Assembly: GCA_017442185.1 (NCBI GenBank)
Contig: JAFSAT010000023.1
Location: forward strand, 1 to 60,093
Source of the DNA: Bacteroidaceae bacterium
GTDB lineage: Bacteria > Bacteroidota > Bacteroidia > Bacteroidales > Bacteroidaceae
Reading direction: 5' to 3'
Length of the DNA: 60,093 nt
Positions within the stretch are counted from its first letter, which is position 1. Every line of letters starts with the position of its first letter. The notes under the pieces were generated by a model. It had not been told where the DNA came from and did no database searches. It saw nothing but the letters and a program-made list of their open reading frames with translations. The position numbers were made by a program, and so were the translations under genes. This document shows, one piece after another, positions 8,170 to 17,683 of this stretch.

Positions 8170-9264
8170 TTTTGTGCTGTAAATCTTAAATACTCCCATG
8201 TCGCAATTTGTTCCTATGCGGAATGGCGGCCCCCACAGCGACAGTCCGCTCGACACGTATACATGCGAATGTGGCCATTTGCGGTAGCCGTGACTCTGTT
8301 CGTAGATAATGTCGGTGATTATGTTGCCCGGCCATATTTGTCCGTGATGCGTGTGTCCGCTGAACTGAATATCAATGCCTGATGAGTCTTTCTCGGAAAT
8401 TTTCCATGGTTGGTGGTCGACCAGAATAATAGGTTTCAGTGAGTCGCACTTTGCTGTAAGTTTATCAATGCTCATACGTTTCATTTGGTTGCGGGCATCG
8501 TCGCGACATATTATCTGTATTCCGTTGGGCAGTGTCACTATACTGTCGAAAAGCATTTTAATCTGTGTGCGGTTTATAAATCGGACACTTTCGTCGATTC
8601 CGCTTATATACTCGTGATTGCCGGGTGCCATGTATATACCCATCGGGGCTTTCAGACGTTTTAGTTCCTCGTCCATATTCTCATTGTAAAGAGGTATGAG
8701 GCTGTTGTCTATGAGGTCGCCACCAATGAGTATTACATCCGGTTTTTCGGAATTTATCATATCCACAAGTTTGCTCAAACGCTTGCGGCCTGTGCCGTAG
8801 CCCAAGTGAATGTCGCTAACGGCAACCACTGTAACCGTGTCGCCATTGGCAAATTCTTTTTCTATGGGCATCTCTATTCTGTTGATTTTCGGGTGCAGAT
8901 AGTTAATGTGTCCGGCTAAAAGTATGATTGTTGTTATTCCGAATGAATATAGTATTCCGTAACGCATACCCGGCACGAAAAAGTGTTTTATGGCGTCTGC
9001 AGCAAGCATTATCAAGGTCATATACATGATAAATATGAACCACAGGCAGCCGATGGTAAACATCATTTTTGGAATAAATTCCGGTATGTTGGAGTGGCGT
9101 GTGGTAAGTACAATGAACAGCATTGCTGCCAACAACCAAAAAATAATCGAAAATAATATTTTTACCGCAACAGATGCCGAATGTAATGTTTGCAGGATTC
9201 TTATGTATATATATATGTTCCCACCAAGAAAACATATCAGTACGGTTGTCAGCAGTATACTCAT
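8107..9264 (-). CDS. Membrane-anchored calcineurin-like metallophosphoesterase
   Basis: A 385-residue protein. The N-terminal 130 residues contain about four hydrophobic segments. The catalytic domain follows, with metal-ligand motifs VAVSDIHLGYGTG, LIGGDLID, APGNHEY and IQFSGHTHHGQIWPG, in the order seen in YaeI/YkuE-type phosphoesterases. It probably hydrolyses a phosphate ester at the cytoplasmic membrane; some relatives act on UDP-diacylglucosamine-like lipids, but nothing visible settles the substrate. After the conserved VYVSSGLSLWGPPFRIG region, the last about 20 residues (His, Lys and Glu-rich) are encoded antisense to menA and look dispensable. Separated by 95 nt from the DPP IV gene upstream on the same strand. 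Confidence 0.85.
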   Translation of the reverse strand: MSILLTTVLICFLGGNIYIYIRILQTLHSASVAVKILFSIIFWLLAAMLFIVLTTRHSNIPEFIPKMMFTIGCLWFIFIMYMTLIMLAADAIKHFFVPGMRYGILYSFGITTIILLAGHINYLHPKINRIEMPIEKEFANGDTVTVVAVSDIHLGYGTGRKRLSKLVDMINSEKPDVILIGGDLIDNSLIPLYNENMDEELKRLKAPMGIYMAPGNHEYISGIDESVRFINRTQIKMLFDSIVTLPNGIQIICRDDARNQMKRMSIDKLTAKCDSLKPIILVDHQPWKISEKDSSGIDIQFSGHTHHGQIWPGNIITDIIYEQSHGYRKWPHSHVYVSSGLSLWGPPFRIGTNCDMGVFKIYSTKSETDTISNNHHKQKRQREEE

Positions 9265-9345
9265 TCGATTATTTATGGCTGTTTCTATTATTATAAACTA
9301 TGTAGTCATAGTCTTTGTTGTTTTTTGTTTTAGTCTGTACTCAGA

Positions 9346-9358
9346 GCTGTTTAAATTT
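9346..9358 (+). repeat. Dispersed intergenic repeat core, single arm
   Basis: GCTGTTTAAATTT, identical to the arms of the palindrome at 17613-17671. It lies immediately 3' of the DPP IV stop (9360) on the minus strand. No second arm is visible nearby. Confidence 0.5.
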
Positions 9359-9359
9359 A

Positions 9360-11576
9360 TTAATGGGTACTGTTGTCTAAGAGATTGTCTATGAAGAAGT
9401 TGCTGAGACGTTCAAACAGGTGCATGCGTGTGTTCTGTCCGAAGTATATGCCATGATTGCTGTCGGGGTAGAGTGCCATCTCAAAGGGCTTTCCGGCTTG
9501 ATTGAGTGCATGTACGTAGCGCAACATGTTGCGGAAGTGCACATTGTCGTCGGCTGTTCCATGTATAAGAAGCAGTTTGCCGTTCAGTTTATCGGCGTGC
9601 ACCACAGCCGAGCCTATGTCGTAGCCCTCTTTGTTCTCTTTTGGGGTGCGCATGAAGCGCTCGGTATATACTGTATCATAGAATCGCCAGTCGGTTGGAG
9701 CTGCAATTGCAACACCTGCTTTGAACACTGCATCGTTCTGACTCATGGACATTATGGTGTTGTAGCCGCCGAAACTCCAACCCCATATTCCTATGTTTTT
9801 GCTGTCGATATATGGTAGTGTGCTCAGGTATTTTGCTCCTTCAACCTGATCTTTAGGTTCGTAGTAGCCTAATTTCATGTATGTGCATTTTCCAAATTCG
9901 GTTCCTCGGCCACCGGTTCCTCGGCCGTCGACGCACACCATTATGAATCCTTTGCCGCACATGTAGGTTTCAAAAGCTGCTCCGGGATATTGTCCTGTGT
10001 ACCATGTGTCCTGTACGCTTTGTGAGTAGGGGCCACTGTATTGGAACATTATAGCCGGATATTTTTTTGCAGGGTCAAAGTCGTGTGGCTTTATCATCCA
10101 ACCGTTTATATCTACACCGTCGCTTGTGGTGAATGTGAAGAACTCTTTTTGAGGAAGTTGCATGTGTGAGAGGCGCTCGTTGAGTGCGCTGTTGTCGAGA
10201 AGGGTTTTTATGGTGTTTCCCTTATTGTCGTTTGTGGTTACCACGGGTGGAGTGGTGATGTTGTCAAAGGTATTTATGAAGTATTTCATTCCTTTGCTGA
10301 ATACTGCGCTGTTGGTGCCGTCATTGGGTGTGAGGCGTGTTTTTCGTTCTTTGCGGTCTGTTTTGTATATGTTGTTTCGCAGAGGGCTGCCCTCGTTGCT
10401 TGAATAGTAAAATTCGTTGCTCTTTTGTTCCCATCCGAAGAAATCTGTCACTTCGTATTCTCCGCTTGTTATCGGGCGTATGAGATTGCCGTCCATGCTG
10501 TATAGGTACAGGTGGTTGTAGCCGCTGCGCTCGCTGTGCAGCACAAAATGTTTGTCAAAGAATTTTATCTTTGCGTAGGTGCTTTCGTTAAGATAGGTGT
10601 CGCTCTCTTCGCGCAGTATGCGTTTACATAGTCCTGAGCGTGGATTTGCTGCAAATATATCCATTACGCTCTGGTGGCGATTGAGTGTGACAACGGCAAG
10701 TGTCTCGGGGTCTTTGGTGAATATTATTCGGGGTATGTAGCTCTCGGGGTCTGTCTCTAACTTCAGCTGTCGTGTTACGCGGCTTTTTACGTCGAAAGTG
10801 TGCACTGTCACTTTTGAATTGTCGGCTCCTGCCACGGGGTATTTATAGCTGTATGGTGCTACGTAAGGGTCATATTCCACTTTGCTTTGTGTGGGGATAT
10901 ACATTGGCATATCGTAGTTCATAACTCCGCTCTCGTCGTAGCGTATGTAGGCAAGCATTTTGCTGTCGGCGCTCCAATCGTATGAGCAGTTGGTGGAGAA
11001 CTCTTCTTCGTATACCCAATCGGGTATTCCGTTTATTATCTTGCCGAATTCGCCATCATCGGTCACTTGTGACTCGCTGTTGTCGAATAGCAGTTTTACG
11101 ATGAATATGTTGTTGTTGCGCACAAAGGCTATCATTGTTCCGTCGGGCGAGAATTTGGGAACCTGCTGTGCTCCATTCTGCGAGAGTGGCGCTACCTTGT
11201 TGTTCTTGCGCGAGAAGATGTAGTGCTCGGCTGTGAATGAGCGGCGGTAGATGCTTTTTGTGTTTGTTTGTATGAGGATGCGGCTCTCGTCGGGCGAGAA
11301 TTGGTAGCCGTCGATATGTTTCTTGTCGAATCCGCGTGCTGTGGAAGCATCGAATATGGTATCTACAACTTCGCCACTCTTGAACGAACATTGCAGAATC
11401 ATGCTGTAATCGGCACTCATGCGTGCAAAATGTTCGCCGTCTGCCATAGGTACAATGGCTGAATAGCGTTGGGGCCAGAATGTGCCACTCATCACATCTT
11501 TTAGTGTAATGCCGTTATCGGCAAAAATGGGAAGTGTAATAAGCGCTGTCAACAGCGTTGAGAGAATTTTCTTCAT
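9360..11576 (-). CDS. Dipeptidyl peptidase IV (S9B)
   Basis: A 738-residue exported serine peptidase that removes X-Pro or X-Ala dipeptides from peptide N-termini. A signal peptide is present (MKKILSTLLTALITLPIFA). The N-terminal beta-propeller carries WVYEEEF, whose paired Glu bind the substrate amino terminus and separate DPP IV from other S9 enzymes. The C-terminal hydrolase has the nucleophile in GWSFGGY, the Asp in TADDNVHF and the His in SNHGIYF. Length is typical (about 720-760). It is the first gene of the minus-strand pair with the metallophosphoesterase, and divergent from the radical SAM gene. Likely periplasmic, used in peptide scavenging or host protein degradation. Confidence 0.93.
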   Translation of the reverse strand: MKKILSTLLTALITLPIFADNGITLKDVMSGTFWPQRYSAIVPMADGEHFARMSADYSMILQCSFKSGEVVDTIFDASTARGFDKKHIDGYQFSPDESRILIQTNTKSIYRRSFTAEHYIFSRKNNKVAPLSQNGAQQVPKFSPDGTMIAFVRNNNIFIVKLLFDNSESQVTDDGEFGKIINGIPDWVYEEEFSTNCSYDWSADSKMLAYIRYDESGVMNYDMPMYIPTQSKVEYDPYVAPYSYKYPVAGADNSKVTVHTFDVKSRVTRQLKLETDPESYIPRIIFTKDPETLAVVTLNRHQSVMDIFAANPRSGLCKRILREESDTYLNESTYAKIKFFDKHFVLHSERSGYNHLYLYSMDGNLIRPITSGEYEVTDFFGWEQKSNEFYYSSNEGSPLRNNIYKTDRKERKTRLTPNDGTNSAVFSKGMKYFINTFDNITTPPVVTTNDNKGNTIKTLLDNSALNERLSHMQLPQKEFFTFTTSDGVDINGWMIKPHDFDPAKKYPAIMFQYSGPYSQSVQDTWYTGQYPGAAFETYMCGKGFIMVCVDGRGTGGRGTEFGKCTYMKLGYYEPKDQVEGAKYLSTLPYIDSKNIGIWGWSFGGYNTIMSMSQNDAVFKAGVAIAAPTDWRFYDTVYTERFMRTPKENKEGYDIGSAVVHADKLNGKLLLIHGTADDNVHFRNMLRYVHALNQAGKPFEMALYPDSNHGIYFGQNTRMHLFERLSNFFIDNLLDNSTH

Positions 11577-11715
11577 TATTGTAGTCTTTTTTATATTGTT
11601 TCGTGTTTTTATATTTTTCTGCGAAGATACGCTAAATTATTGATATATGGAAGTGTTGCCGTCTCTCTCTTATTATCTTTTTGTGCTGTTTGTTGTGTTA
11701 TGCAGCTTCTTATAT

Positions 11716-11747
11716 TTTGATTGTTTCCATCCTTTTTAGTAACTTTG
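11716..11747 (+). promoter_or_regulatory. Promoter of the YhcC-like gene, start site at or next to the ATG
   Basis: TTTG (11716-11719), 20 nt, then TAACTTTG (11740-11747). The expected start site, about 5-7 nt after the -7 element, falls at 11752-11754; the ATG is at 11754. Confidence 0.7.
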
Positions 11748-11753
11748 CTTATC

Positions 11754-12686
11754 ATGAACGATAATAATAGATTTTACTATAATGACTTCAGCACTTATCT
11801 GCGCAGATGTTTCGGATGTAAGGTGCAGAAGATAACAATTGATGGGGGTTTTACTTGTCCCAACAGAGATGGCTCGGTGGGGCGCGGAGGGTGTACGTTC
11901 TGTGATAATCGTACATTCAGCCCTGCTTATTGTAACCGTGAAAAATCTGTGACCGAGCAGATGCGCGACGGTATAGCTTTTTTTGCGCATAAATATCCGG
12001 CAATGCGTTATCTGGCATATTTTCAAGCATATACGAATACTTATGCTCCGCTTGTAGAATTGCAGCGCAGATACGAGGAGGCATTGGCTGTGGATGGGTG
12101 TGTGGGTCTTGTGATTGGGACGCGCCCCGATTGCATGCCCGAGGCCCTGCTCGACTATTTGCAGATTTTATCGAAAAAGGTGTATGTTCTTGTGGAGTAT
12201 GGTATTGAGAGCACCGATGAGCGTACTTTGATTCGCATCAACCGTGGGCATGATTATGCTGTCTCTGTGGATGCTGTTTGTCGCACGGCTTCGCGGGGGA
12301 TTCCTGTTGGTGCACATATTATTTTGGGTCTGCCGGGTGAAACACGTGGTATGTTGATGAAGCAGGCCGAGGAGCTGTCGCGTCTGCCTTTGACAACGCT
12401 TAAACTGCATCAGCTGCAGTTGATACGTGGTACGCGCATGGCATCGGAGTATTATGAGTGTCCGCAGGATTTTTCGCTTTTCACTCTCGAGGAGTATGTC
12501 GAGACTGTTGTGGATTATGTTGAACGTCTGCATCCCGGTATTGTGTTGGAGCGTTTTGCTTCGCAGTCGCCAAAGAATTTGCTGATTGCTCCGGATTGGG
12601 GGATAAAGAATTATGAACTTGTTGAAATTGTTAAGCGTCGCATGCGTGAGCGTGACACATGGCAGGGTAAATTGTATTCAGAGTGA
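11754..12686 (+). CDS. YhcC-type radical SAM protein (TIGR01212 family)
   Basis: A 310-residue radical SAM protein. The cluster-binding CxxxCxxC-type region is [20 protein letters not shown], just after the family-typical N-terminus [19 protein letters not shown]. Later family marks are [29 protein letters not shown] and [11 protein letters not shown], and the C-terminal region [14 protein letters not shown]. The biochemical role of this widespread family is not firmly established in my knowledge. I chose the ATG at 11754 over in-frame 11721 because the upstream promoter's -7 element would otherwise lie inside the coding region. Its 3' end overlaps the convergent miaA by 9 nt. Confidence 0.88.
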   Translation: MNDNNRFYYNDFSTYLRRCFGCKVQKITIDGGFTCPNRDGSVGRGGCTFCDNRTFSPAYCNREKSVTEQMRDGIAFFAHKYPAMRYLAYFQAYTNTYAPLVELQRRYEEALAVDGCVGLVIGTRPDCMPEALLDYLQILSKKVYVLVEYGIESTDERTLIRINRGHDYAVSVDAVCRTASRGIPVGAHIILGLPGETRGMLMKQAEELSRLPLTTLKLHQLQLIRGTRMASEYYECPQDFSLFTLEEYVETVVDYVERLHPGIVLERFASQSPKNLLIAPDWGIKNYELVEIVKRRMRERDTWQGKLYSE

Positions 12687-13589
12687 CGTATTTGATATTT
12701 CTGACTCGATGTAACGGATGATATCGTCTTTTTCGTCGGGGTGGAACCAGCGAATCTCTTCGTCGCGGCGGTACCATGTTTGCTGTTTGCGAGAGTATAT
12801 GCGTGTGTTCTGTTTTATTTTTTCTATGGCAAAGGGTAGTTCCCATTCGCCGTCTATTACTTTGAACATCTCTTTATAGCCTACGGTGTTCAATGAATTA
12901 TGGTGGCGCAGATGATATAATTTTTTTGCCTCTTCCATAAGCCCTGATTCTATCATTGCATCTACACGTTGGTTGATGCGTGAATAGAGCTCTTCGCGTT
13001 CGCGTTGCAGTCCTATTTTGATTATGTTGAAGGGGCGTTTTCTTTTCTCGCCCGAAAGGAAACTGCTATATGGCTTTCCTGTCATGTAGCATATCTCAAG
13101 AGCGTGCATCACTCTCTTGGGATTTTTTGTATCTGCTTGACGATAGTATTCGGGGTCGAGTATTTTAAGCTCGTTGCATAGCTGTTCAAGGCCTTCGCTA
13201 GTGTATCTCTCTTTTATGATGTTTCGTGTCTCTTCGTCCACTGTGGGTATGTCGTCGATTCCTTTGCATACTGCGTCAATGTATAGCATTGAACCGCCTG
13301 TGAGCAGCATGGTTGGGTGCTTGGGAAACTCTTTTTCAAGCACCGACAGAACCTCTTGTTCGTAGCGTGCGGCGCTGTAATAGTCGCCCGGCAGGAGCTG
13401 CCCCACAAAATAGTGTTTGTGTAGGGTCTGCTCCTGCCGTGTGGGGGCTGCCGTTCCTATCTCCATTCCTCGGTACATCTGCCGTGAGTCGGCAGATATT
13501 ATCGGACAACCGAAGTGCTCGGCTATTGCAAAGCTCGTAGCGGTTTTTCCCACAGCTGTGGGGCCTATCAGAACCAGCAGAGTATTCAT
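12678..13589 (-). CDS. miaA: tRNA dimethylallyltransferase
   Basis: A 303-residue MiaA. It transfers dimethylallyl from DMAPP to N6 of A37 in tRNAs that read U-starting codons. The P-loop [15 protein letters not shown] is at about residues 8-22, followed by [17 protein letters not shown] and [15 protein letters not shown], both standard for the family, and [11 protein letters not shown]. Normal length. It is the last gene of the minus-strand lpxD-lpxC/fabZ-lpxA-pRiA4b-like-miaA run and starts right at the stop of the gene before it. Confidence 0.95.
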   Translation of the reverse strand: MNTLLVLIGPTAVGKTATSFAIAEHFGCPIISADSRQMYRGMEIGTAAPTRQEQTLHKHYFVGQLLPGDYYSAARYEQEVLSVLEKEFPKHPTMLLTGGSMLYIDAVCKGIDDIPTVDEETRNIIKERYTSEGLEQLCNELKILDPEYYRQADTKNPKRVMHALEICYMTGKPYSSFLSGEKRKRPFNIIKIGLQREREELYSRINQRVDAMIESGLMEEAKKLYHLRHHNSLNTVGYKEMFKVIDGEWELPFAIEKIKQNTRIYSRKQQTWYRRDEEIRWFHPDEKDDIIRYIESEISNTSL

Positions 13590-14147
13590 TTAATAGAGGT
13601 CGTCAATGGAGCTTGTATCGGCTATTCCGTCAAGATCTAGTCCGTCCAAATCTTCGTCGTTATATTCGTTGCTGCCATAGAAGTCTTCGTCCAGCTCCAC
13701 TCCTGAGCTTATGTCGTTTTTACTCATCAGCTGGTCGAAGTCGAGCATTTGTGTGGGTGGTTCGCCTAATGCCTTTACGCATCGTGCTTCGTCAATGTCT
13801 TTGCCATATTCTATCTTGCTCAGTTCCATGAAAAAAACGCGGTCACCAAGTGGGTCGAATACGTACATGAGATGTTGCTTCTCTTCTGTAACAAGCTCGC
13901 TCAGTTGTGTCTCTGACATTACGTAGTTATCTTCGTCGGAGCGGCTTCCCATATCCTCGAGTGTTATTTCGGTCTCTTTTATCCAGTTGTCGTTGCAGGT
14001 AAAAAAGGATGTCATCTGGTCGTCGGGATAGTTCACCGATGCTAAAATGGCTTTGTGCAGGTCGTGAAATGTTGCATCGGAATCTATCTCTATGTCTCGT
14101 CTGAAGTTTTCTGCTTCATCTGATAAAAGTCTGAATTTGTATACCAT
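13590..14147 (-). CDS. Plasmid pRiA4b ORF-3-like (IS1096 TnpR-like) domain protein
   Basis: A 185-residue soluble protein. The first about 130 residues fit the pRiA4b ORF-3-like fold: MVYKFRLLSDEAENFRRDIE, then FHDLHKAILASVNYPDDQM with FFTCNDNW, and LMYVFDPLGDRVFFMEL. The C-terminal about 45 residues are very acidic (DEDLDGLDLDG, SSIDDLY) and probably disordered. Despite the family name it sits in a housekeeping operon: 13 nt after lpxA and directly abutting miaA. The arrangement suggests a conserved cellular role rather than a mobile-element passenger, but the function is unknown. Confidence 0.75.
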   Translation of the reverse strand: MVYKFRLLSDEAENFRRDIEIDSDATFHDLHKAILASVNYPDDQMTSFFTCNDNWIKETEITLEDMGSRSDEDNYVMSETQLSELVTEEKQHLMYVFDPLGDRVFFMELSKIEYGKDIDEARCVKALGEPPTQMLDFDQLMSKNDISSGVELDEDFYGSNEYNDEDLDGLDLDGIADTSSIDDLY

Positions 14148-14160
14148 AATGCTTTGTTTT

Positions 14161-14931
14161 TTATCCTATGATGCCTCGTTCCGACTCATTTTCGATGAAG
14201 TTGAGTATGTATTCTATTTCGGGGCACATGGTTATTGTCTCTTTTATTTTTGCTACACCTGTTGTTACATTATTGTCGCTCTCATATATAAGGCGGTAGG
14301 CGTTACGTATGTTTGTTATTACTTCGTTGGTGAATCCGCGACGACGCAGGCCGACGATGTTCAAGCCGCAGTAACGCGAGGGTTCGCGTCCTACTATTAT
14401 ATATGGTGGAACATCCATGCTGAATCGGCAACCGCCCTGTATCATCACATATCCGCCTATGTGACAGAATTGGTGCACAAGTACGCAGGCGCTCAATATG
14501 GCGTTGTCGTCGATTATTACCTCGCCGGCTATTTTGCTTGAATTGCCTATTATGATGCCGTTGCCTATGACGCAATCGTGTCCTATGTGGGAATTTTCCA
14601 TAAATAGGTTGTTGCTGCCTACTATGGTTTTACCGCGTGATGCGGTGCCGCGATTTATTGTCACATTTTCGCGGATGAGGTTATTGTCGCCTATCTCGCA
14701 GGTGGTCTCTTCTCCTTTGAATTTAAGGTCTTGTGGAATTCCGCCCACTACTGCTCCGTGAAATACATGGTTGTTGTTACCCATGCGTGTTCCGTAGAGT
14801 ACTGATGCATGTGGCATTATGACGCAGTTGTCGCCAATAACAACATTTTTGTCAATATATGCGAAAGCTCCTATTTCGCAGTTCTCCCCAATGCGTGCTT
14901 CGGGGTCGATGTATGCCAATGGACTAATCAT
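14161..14931 (-). CDS. lpxA: Acyl-ACP--UDP-N-acetylglucosamine O-acyltransferase
   Basis: A 256-residue LpxA, the first committed step of lipid A synthesis: transfer of a 3-hydroxyacyl chain from ACP to O3 of UDP-GlcNAc in the cytoplasm. It is a left-handed beta-helix of hexapeptide repeats, seen from [20 protein letters not shown] onward. The catalytic His region is FMENSHIGHDCVIG, and GGIPQDLKFKGEET is the family motif. The C-terminal helical part covers about residues 190-256. Typical length. Downstream of lpxC/fabZ in the same minus-strand operon. Confidence 0.96.
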   Translation of the reverse strand: MISPLAYIDPEARIGENCEIGAFAYIDKNVVIGDNCVIMPHASVLYGTRMGNNNHVFHGAVVGGIPQDLKFKGEETTCEIGDNNLIRENVTINRGTASRGKTIVGSNNLFMENSHIGHDCVIGNGIIIGNSSKIAGEVIIDDNAILSACVLVHQFCHIGGYVMIQGGCRFSMDVPPYIIVGREPSRYCGLNIVGLRRRGFTNEVITNIRNAYRLIYESDNNVTTGVAKIKETITMCPEIEYILNFIENESERGIIG

Positions 14932-14961
14932 ATTGTTGGTTTTTAGAACGTTTGTATTATG

Positions 14962-16350
14962 TTATTTGTTCTTGATAATCTGCCCGGCGAATGTTGCTTC
15001 CACTGCTATGCTTTCACCTACGAATCCGTAACCTTTCATCATTGCGATGCCGTGGCGCAGTGGTGTCACAAGTTCTACGCGGAACACTAATGTATCGCCC
15101 GGTACCACTTTCTTGTGGAATACAACTTTGTCTATCTTTAGGAAATAGGTGGAGTGTCGCTCTGGTTCTTCTATCATGTTGAGTACCATCAGACCTCCTA
15201 CTTGTGACATGGCTTCCACCATCAACACTCCGGGCATTACCGGTTCGTCGGGGAAGTGTCCTTGGAAGAATGGTTCGTTTGCGGTTACGTTTTTTACGCC
15301 TACTATGTAGTTAGACCCCATTTCTATTATTTTGTCTACCAGCATGAATGGGAAACGGTGGGGTAGCAGTTCGCGCACTCTGTTAACCTCCATGACGGGG
15401 GCGTCATTGGGGTTGTAGATGGGAGCCTGTATCTGATTTTGGCGTATTATCTTGCGCATTGCGCGTGCGAACTTATTATTTATGGTGTGTCCGGGGCAGG
15501 TGGCAATGATGCGTCCTTGCAGCGGCTTGCCTATCAGGGCAAGGTCGCCTATGATGTCGAGCAGTTTGTGGCGTGCCGGTTCGTTGTTCCATACAAGCGG
15601 CTTGTGGTTCAGATAGCCTAACTTTGTGGCGTCCATGTGGGGAACGCCCATCACATCGGCAAGGCGGTTGTATTGTTCCTGGGGCATTTCTCGCTCGTAT
15701 ATGACTATGGCATTGTCGAGGTCGCCGCCTTTTATCAGTCCTGCTTGAAGAAGGGGTTCCAACTCGCGTACAAACACAAATGTGCGGCTCGATGCAACTT
15801 CTTCTTTAAAATCCTCCATATCCTCGAGTGTGGCATATTGGTTGTAGAGTATACCGGAGTCGTAATGCACAAGTACGTTGAGACTGAACTTTTCATCGGG
15901 TAGTATTATTACCGAATTGCCTGTGTTTTCGTCCTTTATCTCTATCTTGGATTTTATAATGAATACGTCCTTTTCGGCATTTTGCTCTTTAAGGCCTACG
16001 CGTTCTATATTCTCGACGTATTGTATGGCGCTGCCGTCGAGTATAGGGAATTCGGGGCCGTTTACCTGCATCAGACAGTTGTCGATGCCCGATGCAAAGA
16101 GGGCTGCCATGGCGTGCTCTACGGTGCTCACTTTTGCTTCGCCTTTTGAGAGTACTGTGCCGCGTGTTGTTTCTGTAACATTTTCGGCAACAGCGTCTAT
16201 AATGGGTTCTCCGGGAAGGTCGATGCGTTGTATCTTGTATCCGTAATTTTCAGGGGCCGGGTTGAATGTCACTGTAAGGCTCAGCCCTGTGTGCAGGCCT
16301 TTGCCGAATAGTGAAAAACTTCCGTTTAATGTTTTCTGCTTATTGTTCAT
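14962..16350 (-). CDS. lpxC-fabZ: Fused UDP-3-O-acyl-GlcNAc deacetylase / 3-hydroxyacyl-ACP dehydratase
   Basis: A 462-residue bifunctional protein. The LpxC half (about 1-305) is the zinc deacetylase that commits lipid A synthesis; zinc ligands are in STVEHAMAAL and in ARHKLLDIIGDLAL (His and Asp), with the CPGHTINNKFA end motif. The FabZ half (about 315-462) dehydrates 3-hydroxyacyl-ACP in fatty acid elongation, with LLPHRFPFMLVDKI (active His) and GHFPDEPVMPGVLMVEAMSQ (active Glu). This fusion is characteristic of Bacteroidetes. The two halves compete for the same 3-hydroxyacyl-ACP pool, so the fusion fixes their ratio. It lies between lpxD (16 nt) and lpxA (30 nt). Confidence 0.97.
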   Translation of the reverse strand: MNNKQKTLNGSFSLFGKGLHTGLSLTVTFNPAPENYGYKIQRIDLPGEPIIDAVAENVTETTRGTVLSKGEAKVSTVEHAMAALFASGIDNCLMQVNGPEFPILDGSAIQYVENIERVGLKEQNAEKDVFIIKSKIEIKDENTGNSVIILPDEKFSLNVLVHYDSGILYNQYATLEDMEDFKEEVASSRTFVFVRELEPLLQAGLIKGGDLDNAIVIYEREMPQEQYNRLADVMGVPHMDATKLGYLNHKPLVWNNEPARHKLLDIIGDLALIGKPLQGRIIATCPGHTINNKFARAMRKIIRQNQIQAPIYNPNDAPVMEVNRVRELLPHRFPFMLVDKIIEMGSNYIVGVKNVTANEPFFQGHFPDEPVMPGVLMVEAMSQVGGLMVLNMIEEPERHSTYFLKIDKVVFHKKVVPGDTLVFRVELVTPLRHGIAMMKGYGFVGESIAVEATFAGQIIKNK

Positions 16351-16366
16351 TTGAACTTTGTTTTTA

Positions 16367-17401
16367 TTATTTGTTTTTCTTAAGTTCCTCTATTTCGCGT
16401 GTCAGCTCTTTTATTTTTTTGCTCATCTCGGGCAGACGTTTCAAATAGGCTGCTGCGCGTATGTATTCTTTTGCATCTATTGCGGGTGAACCTAATACTG
16501 TTTCACCGCCTTTCAGATTGCCTATTGTGCCGCATTGCGGACCTATTGTTGTGTGGTTGCCTATGGTGCTGTGTCCGGATATTCCGGCTTGCCCTCCGAA
16601 TATGCACCACTCGCCAATCTTGGTGCTGCCTGCAACGCCTACTTGTGCTGCCATTGCGGTGTGGCTTCCTACTTCGTCGTTGTGTGCTATTTGTATCAGG
16701 TTGTCGAGCTTCACTCCGCTGTGTATTACGGTGGCACCCATTGTTGCACGGTCGATGCAGGTGTTTGCGCCTATTTCTACGTTGTCTTCCACTATGACAA
16801 TGCCTGTCTGTGGAATTTTTTCGTAGCCGTTTGCTGTGGGAGCAAAGCCGAATCCGTCGGCACCTATTACGCATCCGCCGTGCAGTATGCAATTATTCCC
16901 TATGCGGCAGTCGTGATATATCACTGCGTGTGAATATATTGTGTTGTTGCTACCTATTTTTACTCCGTCGCCAACAGAAACACCGTCGTATAGCATGCAG
17001 TTGTCACCAATCTCGCAGTTTTCTCCTATTACAACGTAGGGGGCTATGTAGCAGTTCTCTCCAATCTTTGCCGATGTGGCTATCGAGGCCAATGAGCTGA
17101 TTCCTTGCTTCTTGGGTTTGCTGGCTTCGTATATGGTGAGCAGTTTTGCCAGGCTGTTGTAGGCGTTGTCTACTTTTATCAGTGTTGGTTTGATTTCTTT
17201 TGTGGGAACAAAGTCTTTGTTTACCAATACTATCGTAGATTCGGTGGTGTAGATATACTCGGTGTACTTTGGATTGCCAAGAAATGAAAGTGCGCCGGGA
17301 ACACCTTCTTCTATTTTTGCGAAAGTGTATACTTCGGCATTTTCGTTTCCTATTATCTCTCCGTCTATGAAAGAGGCTATCTGTTTTGCTGTGAATTTCA
17401 T
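16367..17401 (-). CDS. lpxD: UDP-3-O-(3-hydroxyacyl)glucosamine N-acyltransferase
   Basis: A 344-residue LpxD, adding the N2-linked hydroxyacyl chain in lipid A synthesis. The N-terminal uridine-binding domain (about 1-105) has [15 protein letters not shown] hexapeptide-repeat beta-helix follows with the expected [19 protein letters not shown] and the catalytic His in [12 protein letters not shown]. The C-terminal helix is charged ([17 protein letters not shown]) and forms a coiled coil. First gene of the lipid A operon. Upstream (17402-17612) I see no promoter with both elements in the right spacing. Confidence 0.96.
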   Translation of the reverse strand: MKFTAKQIASFIDGEIIGNENAEVYTFAKIEEGVPGALSFLGNPKYTEYIYTTESTIVLVNKDFVPTKEIKPTLIKVDNAYNSLAKLLTIYEASKPKKQGISSLASIATSAKIGENCYIAPYVVIGENCEIGDNCMLYDGVSVGDGVKIGSNNTIYSHAVIYHDCRIGNNCILHGGCVIGADGFGFAPTANGYEKIPQTGIVIVEDNVEIGANTCIDRATMGATVIHSGVKLDNLIQIAHNDEVGSHTAMAAQVGVAGSTKIGEWCIFGGQAGISGHSTIGNHTTIGPQCGTIGNLKGGETVLGSPAIDAKEYIRAAAYLKRLPEMSKKIKELTREIEELKKNK

Positions 17402-17612
17402 ATCTAAATTCTGTTTTTACATGGTTAATACCTGTTTATTCGGCGAAAATAGTGAATATTTACCAAAGTGAGGTGACTGTTTTGCACAAATTTACTTTTG
17501 TTTTAATAATTGGTGTCTTGTTGACTTTGTTACTGGCCTTTTATTGGGTGTTTGCTGTTTTTTTTGTATATTGGCGAGTATGTTAAATTGCTAACTTGGG
17601 TAGCGGTGCTTG

Positions 17613-17671
17613 GAAGCTGTTTAAATTTCTAATAAATCTTTTCTCGGAATGAGATAAATTTAAACAGCTTC
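17613..17671. repeat. Perfect inverted repeat, best copy of a dispersed intergenic family
   Basis: GAAGCTGTTTAAATTT (17613-17628) and AAATTTAAACAGCTTC (17656-17671) are perfect 16-bp arms around 27 nt. It lies 12 nt past the pyrF stop on the minus strand, where the hairpin could end or stabilise the transcript. Related arms occur at 9346, 40482-40547, 45640, 50388-50534 and 59472-59592. Confidence 0.7.
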
Positions 17672-17683
17672 TTTGGCTGATTT

